From positions 69,832,028 to 69,896,027 of the forward strand of contig NW_025335268.1 in assembly GCF_004798865.1 (NCBI RefSeq): a stretch of DNA of 64,000 nucleotides, in the 5' to 3' direction. Made by a program: the position numbers and the translations under genes. The stretch is from Varanus komodoensis. Its lineage: Eukaryota; Chordata; Lepidosauria; Squamata; Varanidae. Within the stretch, counting starts at the first letter, position 1; each line of letters starts with the position of its first letter. Positions 56,471 through 64,000 of this stretch are shown one piece after another. A model generated the notes under the pieces. The model was given only the letters and a program-made list of their open reading frames with translations, ran no database searches and was not told the origin of the DNA.

Positions 56471-57814
56471 GGACCCTGAAAGGATTTGCGATGTAATAAT
56501 AATATCAATTTTACCTTCCATTTCTCGCGGCTGTCCATCCAGCTGAACATCTCCTGCCACCCCTCTGTGAGGTTTATACCTAAATCTAGGAACCCTGGTT
56601 TTTGGTTTTTGGTTTTTTTTTTAATTGCACAGAAACTAAATCACTGCTTTGCAAACCACTGAAATTTTTGAGCAAGTATTTTCCTGGTGTATGTCAAAAC
56701 TCTGTTATGCTGTTAATGTACTGAAACACATTATCATTAACTGAATTGCATCCTGGCAGTTTTAAACTTAGAGATATTCTGTGCATTTCACATCTGTATT
56801 CTCATGACATTTTGGAAGATGAGCTAAAATCCCTTCCCCCACCCCTACTACGCTTACTAATTAATTTACAGCTGAGGTGGGAATTTGATGGTTTGAAGAG
56901 GAGGAAAGCTGGGTTAGAAAATTAGCCCCACTTACGGACAACAGAGTTCATTCTCCCTCTCCTGCATGCCATCCCGTTTTGCTTTTTGAATATGTATGGA
57001 TGAATACATTAATTTGATTCTGCCCAGTCTCTCTTTTTTTGTGCATGAGGTTTCTCCCATCACATGTCTACATCAGTTTGTGAATTCATTCTTTGTTAAA
57101 ATCTGCAAGAGAGAGAGAGACAGAACACATATATTTTTGTGTACAGTGTTAAAGGGTGTATATTTTTCTATGCACTTTTAGAAATATCTTTTTCAAGTGA
57201 TTTCCCCTAATGTAACACAATGCTGTGCTCCCTTTTCCTACACAAAATCTATCAAGATAACTAATCATCATGAAATGCGGCTTAAAAGCAAATCCTTATT
57301 TAAAACATCACCATCGCCTTACAAATACACTTAAAAACACAGTAACCACAACCGCAACAGGAGGGGGAGAAATAAACATCACCAACCAATTAATAAGTCG
57401 GTTCTTGAACTTACATAGCATACAGCAATCTGAAAAAGAGGCAAAGGACCATGAAGATGGCGCTCCCTTGGCCTTGCAGTGGCTACCATGAAGGACATTG
57501 GCTATGCTGCCTGGGAGCTCTGGAGGGTAACAAACTGGGGAAGGTCTTTGTCTTCTGTCCGAGTCTCACCTGAGTGACATAGCTATGTCTCTCCAATTGA
57601 AGAGCTTCCTCTGGGGCCTGCTAGAATGAACTTGTACATCGCCATTGGAGAAAACACATGTTTCAGTGTACAGACACATTCACCCCGCTGCATGTAGAAA
57701 AGTAGCATGAAAGGAAGTGATAGGCTAGAATAAAACTTGATGTGCTATTTTCCATTTGCAAGTTATTAACCGGAAACCATTCCAGTGTTTCCATTTGCAA
57801 GTTGTTAAATGGAA
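56471..57814. other. Repeat-poor AT-rich interval
   Basis: No exon. A tandem GGTTTTT stretch at 56597-56621. The segment 56680-56900 has conserved-looking words (CTTACTAATTAATTTACAGC). A 21-bp motif is duplicated at 57749-57769 and 57788-57808 just before the BovB copy. Confidence 0.4.
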
Positions 57815-59308
57815 ATTAATGGGCCTTAGGAAGTCTGAGCAACAACAAAGCTAGTGGAGGCGACAGTATTCCAGCTGAGCTATTCAAAATCCTAAAAGAC
57901 GATGCTGTAAAAGTGCTACACTCAATATGCCAGCAAACTTGGAAAACTCAACAGTGGCCACAGGATTGGAAAAGGTCTGTTTACATTCCGATCCCAAAGA
58001 ACGGCAATGCCAAAGAATGTTCAAACTACCACACCATTGCACTTATTTCACATGCTAGCAAAGTGATGCTCAAAATCCTACAAGCTGGGCTCCAGCAGTG
58101 TGTGGACCGAGAACTACCAGAAGTACAGGCAGGATTTCGAAGAGGGAGAGGAACTAGAGATCAAATTGCCAACATATGCTGGATCACGGAGAAAGCTAGG
58201 GAGTTCCAGAAAAGCATTTACTTCTGCTTCATTGACTATGCTAAAGCCTTTGATTGTGTGAATCACAACAAATTGTGGCAAGTTCTTAAAGAGATGGGAG
58301 TACCAGACCATCTTATTTGTCTCTTGAGAAACCTATATGCGGGTCAAGAAGCAACAGTGAGAACTGGACACGGAACCACTGATTGGTTCAAAATTGAGAA
58401 AGGAGTTCGGCAAGGCTGTATACTGTCGCCCTGCCTATTTAACTTATATGCAGAGCACATCATGAGAAAGGCGGGGCTAGATGAATCACCAGTTGGAATT
58501 AAGATTGCTTGGAGAAATATCAACAGCCTCAGATATGCAGATGATACCACTCTACTGGCAGAAGGTGAAGAGGAACTAAAGAGTCTCTTGATGCGGGTGG
58601 AGAAGGAGAGCACAAAAGTTGGCTTGAAACTCAGCATTAAGAAAACTAAGATCATGACATCCGGTCCTCTCACTTCCTGGCAAATAGATGGGGAAGAAAT
58701 GGAGGTAGTGACAGATTTTATTTTCCTGGGCTCAAAGATCACCACAGACATGGACTGCGGCCAAGAAATTAAAAGATGCTTGCTCCTGGGGAGGAAAGCT
58801 ATGGCAATTCTAGACAGCATACTAAAAAGCAGAGGCATCACCCTGCTGACAAAAGTGCGTATAGTCAAGGCTATGGTTTTCCCAGTTGCAATGTACGGCT
58901 CTGAAAGCTGGACCATAAGGAAGGCTGAGCACTGAAGGATTGAGGCCTTTGGATTGTGGTGCCGGAGGAGACTCCTGCGAGTCCCTTGGACCGCAAGGCG
59001 ATCAAACCGGTCAGTCCTAGAGGAGATCAACCCTGACTGCTCTTTAGAAGGCCAGATCCTGAAGATGAAGCTCAAATACTTTGTCCACCTAATGAGAAGG
59101 AAAGACTCCCTGGAGAAGAGCCTAATGCTGGGAACAATAGATGGAAAAAGAAGGAGGGGACGGCAGAGGATGAGGTGCCTAGATGGAGTCACTGAAGCAG
59201 TCGGTGTGACCTTAAGTGGACTCCGGGGGATGGTGGCGGACAGGAACGCCTGGAGGAATGTTGTCCATGGGGTCGTGATGCGACTTCGCAACCAGCAACA
59301 ACTGGAAA
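57815..59308 (+). mobile_element. BovB (RTE) LINE, 5'-truncated, well preserved
   Basis: About 1.5 kb from just before the RT to the 3' end. BovB is known mainly from squamates, ruminants and some other lineages through horizontal transfer. The left limit is where homology to WALGS.NNKASGGD begins (57820). The right limit is the ATGCGACTTCGCAACCAGC ending, BovB's last conserved bases, near 59300. There is no poly(A), as usual for RTE elements. The endonuclease half is absent, so it cannot move itself. Confidence 0.93.
57820..59290 (+). pseudogene. BovB reverse transcriptase ORF2, C-terminal two thirds, one in-frame stop
   Basis: In one frame: WALGSLSNNKASGGDSIPAE, then the 340-codon stretch 57913-58932. 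It holds IPIPKNGNAKECSNYHTIAL (RT motif 1), AGFRRGRGTRDQI, FIDYAKAFDCVNH (motif A, 58228), GVRQGCILSPCLFNLY (motif B) and YADD (catalytic motif C, 58534-58545), then FIFLGSKITTDMD. After KAEH a TGA at 58933-58935 stands where BovB has a CGA arginine codon. The same frame goes on as RIEAFGLWCWRRRLLRVPWT, RKDSLEKSLMLG and NAWRNVVHGVVM. All catalytic residues I can see are intact. A TGA for CGA fits CpG decay. The lack of frameshifts over 1.4 kb makes this the youngest LINE coding region here. The 315-codon antisense frame is a shadow. Confidence 0.93.
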
Positions 59309-59955
59309 CCAGTCAGGCCCATCTACCTGCAGTTTCAAAATGGGAAATACTCCCTTGGAGCAATGAAATCACCATTTATTTACTCAGTTTATTTAACACT
59401 CATATATAGAAATGTAATTTGAAGCAACCGCATCTATTTACTCTGAGGAGCACCCTTTGAGTTTTCCATGATGCACAGGTATGTGAGCTGAAAGATTTTA
59501 GGAGACATTTTTCTCCTGAGAAAAACTTTAAAAAGTTCCAATTTTCCCCCCTTATCATCAGCCCCCAAGAGAAAACGCCACTTTTCAGAATATTCCCCAA
59601 ATATTTTCCAGTGTGTGCATGAATGCAATTTTGGGAAACTGCAAAAAACCTGATTCCAACATTGAGGTGAAGACAGAATGAATGGCACCTGTCAATCTTC
59701 TAAACACAGATGGAACCAATTGAACAAAATTTGCACAAACCTAGAATGAATCTTCCAAGTGAGACCTGGCCCATGAGTCCATGGATTCTGTGTGGCTTGG
59801 AAAAAGCCCCCCTGCTTCCAGATATACAAGTCAGATTCATAGAACTCCAGAGCGATTCAGTTGGGCATTGTTCTGATCCTACTCACTTCCGCAACTCCTA
59901 ACAGAAAGCCCCATCCCTGAGAAGCCATTGGAAAATTCCTCCTCTCCTTCCAGTT
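59309..59955. other. Interval with no recognised gene
   Basis: Unrecognised sequence; TTTCTCCTGAGAAAAAC near 59511 is a small inverted repeat. Confidence 0.4.
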
Positions 59956-60056
59956 CATAGAAACATAGAAACAGAGCGAGTCAGAAGGGGTCTCCCGGGC
60001 CATCTAGTCTGACCCCCGGCTCCAGCCAGTTCCACTCACGACATGCCCACCATGTC
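59956..60056 (-). mobile_element. Short CR1 3' end
   Basis: Antisense tail ATAGAAACATAGAAACAGAG, then GGGCCATCTAGTCTGACCCC and CACGACATGCCCACCATGT. Truncated within the last codons. Confidence 0.87.
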
Positions 60057-61229
60057 CTGTGCCTACAATTTGGGGGACATATTCGTAGAGTTCTAATATA
60101 CGCAGGAAGGTGGGCCATTCGGGTTTTTCAGCTTTGAGGCAGCACACACCAGATGCCTTCGGTGCCGATGCAAGCTGCACATGTGCTTACTTCCACAGGT
60201 GAAAAACGAAAGACATTGTCTTCTGCAGAGGCACATGCATTTCATTCACCCTGGCTAAATCTCCCATGGTTCTCGTTCCACTGTTGGAGCACATCATATT
60301 TACCATGCTAAACCTATTGCATCGAGTTCAAAGGAATATCTTAACAAGCCTTTGTTATGGAGCTCCATTGTCCAACCATGTCAGCTGGTGAGTTCCTGAG
60401 GATCCAGTTTCGAAATGTACTATTGTGTGACTAGTACAAGTGTGCCTCCATTTCTCTGCTGTGTCAACTTGCTGACACTTCAAAGGGTTTCTTTATGTAA
60501 AACAAGGGCCGTTCGTGTTTCCGCGTCTGTCTTCTTCTTTTTCCAGTTGAGAAATGTAGGAATCTTACTAGAATGGCAGGTTGGATGTTTGCATTGTGTG
60601 TGCGTGAAAAAGAGAGAGAGAAAGGGAGGGAGAGAAGCGAGAGAAAGTCTTTCTGATAGAGTAAAAATAGCATCTTTGTCTGAGGCTTAAGGAGACCTTG
60701 ATGGGAAATCTAGTCAACTGCTGGTGTGAAATGTAAGCTGTGAAAAAGCAACATCGAAACCCAAATCATCGTCAAACATGGTTGTCACAGTGAACTTATT
60801 GTACTGCACAGTTCCAACAATATTTTCCATGAAGAAAAGCAGCTAATAAAGCAGACTTTTTCTTCTCAGCTTATCACACGCATGCGACTTCTCACAGATA
60901 TTAAATGGATTCATGTTCCACATATCTCAAGGTATCAGTGTTTGAGCAGCTTCTCCACAAGGCCATTCAAACCAACTGTGGAAATTACAATTAAAAACAA
61001 AAGTTTTCCATGTTCAAAGGGGCTGCGTGTGTGTGTCTCGGGGAGGTGGCGAGATGATTTTTGACTGTTCTAACCCATATATAACCCAATTTTGAGCTCC
61101 AAAATCACCCCAAATGCTGTAGTGTGTGCATGTAAAAAATGCTCCATTGGATTTCCTTGGGGAGTTTTTCTGGGGTTGGTTACCAGGTCTTTCCTCAACC
61201 ATCCCCATTTCTCTGGGCTTGGTTCCGGC
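60057..61229. other. Interval with no recognised gene
   Basis: Unique sequence with a GA-rich patch at 60609-60645. No motif in its frames. Confidence 0.4.
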
Positions 61230-61605
61230 ACATGTGAAAATGGACTCATTCAAACTGTTGTGTTGCCAGAAGCTTCTCTCCATTCCATGGACAGCAGGAG
61301 TCATGAACAGGCAGACGCTGGAGCATATTCAATCCAACGCATCCCTGGTTGGCAAGATAACAAAGCTGAGACTCGTACTCTGGCCGCAAGATGCGATCAA
61401 GCTCGTTAGAAAAGATATGTTGCTTGGAATGCCCAGTGGCAAGGGAAAACCAGGTCGCCAAAGAGCAAGGTGGTTGGACTCCATCAAAGAGGATGCGGGC
61501 CAGAGCATCGTTCAGCTGAGAGAGGTTGGAATGGGACTGGAAAGTGTGGTGAGACTTGGCCCACAGGATCGCTTATAGTCGGACGCAACTGAACAGCTGA
61601 GCAAC
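61230..61605 (+). pseudogene. LINE C-terminus, third RTE-like family
   Basis: The frame 61126-61578 contains LLSIPWTAGVMNRQTLEHIQ, DAIKLVRKDMLLGM, GKPGRQRARWLDSIKEDAGQ and SIVQLREVG. The order IPWTA..N..LE.I, MLG, GRQR.RWLDS.KE is shared with BovB (VPWTARRSN..LEEI, MLG, GRQRMR.LDGV), so this is a relative, but its sequence differs from both BovB and the 44.8 kb family. It ends GTCGGACGCAACTGAACAGC. The frame is open across the whole piece. Confidence 0.72.
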
Positions 61606-61794
61606 AAGTGCGTGCTACAGGCTGAGCAAATAGGGCACCCAGAAATGCTCCAGCATAATTTGAGGCATCCAAACTGGGGCAGAAGAAGGCATTTCAGTGA
61701 GAATTATCTGGAGCTGGGTGGTTGCGTTGGGTAGAAATCTCTATTACTTCTGCAACTGAATTAATTTAGGAGCAAACTAAACTGAAAAGAGTGC

Positions 61795-61965
61795 CTACCA
61801 CCACCACCATTTTACATGACTATACCACCCATAGCCAAAGCTATCTGGATGGCCCACAACATTATAAGTCACCCATCCAGATTTCTACCAGGCCTGATCC
61901 TGCTTAGCTTCCAAGATTAGGCAGGATCAGGCACTTCAGCCTATATGCAAGATACCTGGAATTCC
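61795..61965 (-). mobile_element. 5S rRNA-derived SINE, second copy
   Basis: Minus strand: TTGGAAGCTAAGCAGGATC, AGGCCTGGTAGAAATCTGG, ATGGGTGACTTATAATG, then the body (GGGCCATCCAGATAGC, ATAGTCATGTAAAATGG). Box A, intermediate element and box C of a 5S-type internal promoter are recognisable, better than in the 36.9 kb copy. Confidence 0.8.
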
Positions 61966-62051
61966 TTTGCAGATTTCTGTTTCTCCATTGGCTATTCTGC
62001 TCATGGCTTGGCTTGCACATGTCTCTTTGCACATGAAACAAACAAACAGAC

Positions 62052-62390
62052 AGAAACAAAGTGAGTCAGGAGGGGCATCTCAAGCTATTGATCCATCTGG
62101 CTTCTCTCATGTAATCCCCAACATTGTCCAGCCTGTCCTTGAACACCCTCACCGATGGGGCCTGAACCACCTCCCTTGGTAGCCCATTCCATATCCTAGG
62201 AAGCAAGTGCTTCCTGACATCCAACCTGAAGCCTGGTTCCTTGAACTTTGCCCCATTGGAAGGCATCCCGCCCTCCATTACAGGGAACAGCAGGTAACGG
62301 CCCTCCTCCACATGACATCCCCTCACATACCTATGTCGCTAAAAGATCCCCTCTTCATGAGGTTGAAAAGACCCAGTTCCCTTTACCAAA
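62052..62390 (-). mobile_element. CR1 LINE 3' end
   Basis: Antisense tail ACAGAAACAAAGTGAGTCAGG. The frame 62066-62326 encodes MRGCHVEEGRYLLFPVMEGG, MPSNGAKFKEPGFRLDVRKH and NGLPREVVQAPSVRVFKDRL. Coding homology continues to about 62390 in shifted frame (LREGIF.RHR). The UTR has lost part of the GGTCAGACTAGATGG motif. Older than its neighbour at 62.5 kb. Confidence 0.87.
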
Positions 62391-62524
62391 GACCTCTACC
62401 AAACTTTGAAACATGCGTTTATATCTTCATTATCAAGGACACACTGAAGAATGATGTGAACAGCGTGATGCAGATCCAAGTTAGCCACCCATACCCATCT
62501 GAACTCAAGGGTTGATAGGCATCT

Positions 62525-62772
62525 TAGAAAGATAGAGCGAGTCAGAAGGGGCCTCCCGGGCCATCTAGTCTGACCCCTGGCTCCAGCCGGCTCCGCTCAC
62601 GACATGCCCACCATGTGCATGTCCAGTCTATCTTTGAACACCCGCACCGATGGGGCCTCAGCCACCTCCTGCGGAAGCCCATTCCATACCCTCAGGGTCC
62701 CAACTGTCAGGAAGTACTTCCTGGCACCTAAATGAAACCTTGGTTTCCTGAGCTTTGTTCCATTGGAGCATG
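62525..62772 (-). mobile_element. CR1 LINE 3' end
   Basis: Antisense: GATAGAGCGAGTCAGAAGGGG, GGGCCATCTAGTCTGACCCC, then codons for FHLGARKYFLTVGTLRVWNG and VFKDRLDMHMVGMS (62597-62794 frame). Truncated at CNGTKLRKPR. Confidence 0.88.
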
Positions 62773-63129
62773 TCCAAGACCTCCAATCTTGCATTTCCTT
62801 AGCCCTCCCAAATATTTACACATCTAATTTTGGGCTGTTTTTCCTCTATTTGTGTGGAGATGTGGCTGAAGCACTATCAGGGTTCCCTGTGGCAAGACAG
62901 CGCCTTGCTTCTTCTCCAACTATGCCCAGAACATTCCTTCCTGCTTCCCTGGTCTAAAGCCAATCCTCTAACTTCAAACTCATAACTGGTGTGGGGCCAT
63001 AGATATACCAGCTTTGAGGGTAGGTGGAGGGCGTATGAGATTGGAATCCCACCTCCAACTTCATATCACTTTTCCAAGTTTGGAGCTGGGGCTCCAACAT
63101 TCCCTATAGACCTCAAGTCCCATGTCATT
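62773..63129. other. Interval with no recognised gene
   Basis: Nothing supported. Confidence 0.4.
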
Positions 63130-63270
63130 GCAAGCTAACTGTATTTTTCATGCAGTTCCTTATTTTAGCAGTCTATGTTTAAACACGGCCCCATTTGTTG
63201 TAAGCCTTCCAGAGATGACAGTAATGGATGGCCTACAAATTTTCTAAATAAATAAAAAATAAATAAATTT
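63130..63270 (+). mobile_element. L2-type LINE 3' tail
   Basis: GTTGTAAGCCTTCCAGAGATG, ACAGTAATGGATGGCCTAC and AAATTTTCTAAATAAATAAA; same subfamily as the end at 40.8 kb. Confidence 0.75.
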
Positions 63271-63849
63271 GCTCCTCCTTTCTTGCTTTTTCATAGTTTT
63301 CTTATATGTTTTAAACCTTAAATGGTCTGTTACATCATCATCAGTATCATCCAATTATAATTTAACGAACGTGCTTCTTTCTCAATGGCACAAACTACCT
63401 AATTTGGTCTAAAAGGGGATACAATTATTGATGCCAAGTTTCATCATGTTTACCAAGTCAAAAGAGCCTTGAGGTGGGGAGGCAGATTCCAAGCAATATT
63501 TGCAAATTCCTGAATTTGTGTTTGAAAATGGCTTCTTGTTCTTAATGCACAATTTAAATGCTCATTCAAAAGAGAAAAACAAACCCAATTTCTTGCTTTA
63601 GCCCATCAGGGAAGAGAGCAAACTTATGAAGTGTATGTATGAACATGTGCACTTTTCCTATTTGAGAAACCCAAAATGACAGTCAAAAATGAAGATGGGG
63701 GCATGCCAAAGGTGCGTCAGGGATGTTCAGAAAATGCTGCCAAGGCAGTCTGACAAGGCATTTCCACATAATGAAAGGAGGTTCCAGGTCTGCTTTGGCA
63801 TTTCTGTGCTTTAATTTGTATTAGCCATTGCAGGAGATTTAAATTCAGT
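63271..63849. other. Interval with no recognised gene
   Basis: AT-rich unique sequence with no exon or repeat identified. Confidence 0.4.
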
Positions 63850-63990
63850 TCTAAATGTGGCTTTTAGAATTCGTAATTATTTCATGATGTTTTTATTATT
63901 CATATTCACATAATTATATTTAATGGGCTGTTGAAAACCACCCAGAGTGCTTCAGCTATTGGGCAGTAGAGAAATTCAATAAATAAATGA
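63850..63990 (+). mobile_element. L2-group LINE 3' tail
   Basis: GGGCTGTTGAAAACCACCCAG, AGTGCTTCAGCTATTGGGC and AGAAATTCAATAAATAAATG follow the usual ending (CCGCCCAGAG.GCTTCGGCTATTGGGCGG) of an older L2-group subfamily. Confidence 0.65.
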
Positions 63991-64000
63991 AGCCAGGAGA

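Noticed and set aside
58344-59291. 315-codon open frame on the minus strand
   Set aside because: It is the antisense shadow of the BovB reverse transcriptase and shows no domain of its own.
61880-61945. Possible 5S rRNA gene
   Set aside because: Only the internal promoter region matches and it is fused to a SINE body; both ends of a real 5S gene are missing.
1-64000. Virus-derived elements
   Set aside because: No capsid, protease, integrase or envelope motif and no paired long terminal repeats were recognised on either strand.

Overview
The window is nuclear DNA from a squamate reptile, most likely a lizard. The case rests on its repeats: RTE/BovB LINEs, many 5'-truncated CR1 and L2-type LINE 3' ends, a tRNA-derived CORE/MIR-like SINE, 5S rRNA-derived SINE copies and many microsatellites. 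I could not fix the genus. I found no convincing host exon, no tRNA or rRNA gene, no CRISPR array and no recognisable virus-derived element. The window reads as a gene desert or the inside of a very large intron.

Layout. 1-9 kb: four or five L2-type tails on both strands separated by unrecognised sequence. 10-16 kb: a CR1 end abutting an RTE-like LINE end, an AT-rich conserved-looking island, an old antisense BovB endonuclease fragment (12.7-13.4 kb), an older antisense CR1 and two tRNA-SINEs. 17-27 kb: more L2, CR1 and SINE copies. 27-37 kb: an unclassified repeat family, a SINE inserted into an older SINE, an L2 reverse-transcriptase piece and a 5S-derived SINE. 38-47 kb: CR1 and L2 ends, one carrying a fold-back rearrangement, two antisense BovB 3' ends and an antisense RTE-like LINE end. 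47-53.3 kb: the densest region, with the longest CR1 (about 0.86 kb), a 0.7 kb L2, a LINE split by an L2 tail that holds a 100-N assembly gap, and a CR1 end split by another L2 tail. 53.3-57.8 kb: repeat-poor, with conserved-looking islands. 57.8-59.3 kb: a well preserved BovB reverse-transcriptase copy. 59.3-64 kb: CR1 ends, a 5S-derived SINE, another LINE C-terminus and L2 tails.

The LINEs supply the copying machinery. CR1, L2 and BovB copies here are mostly dead 3' ends, as expected for target-primed reverse transcription that stops early. Short SINEs with internal Pol III promoters would depend on such LINEs. Between them lie low-repeat, TAAT-rich islands that could be regulatory DNA of a distant gene; that is inference from composition only. 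I did not find an obviously new biological system. The most unusual objects are a 29-bp fold-back inside an L2 tail, the nested insertions and a four-copy unclassified repeat.
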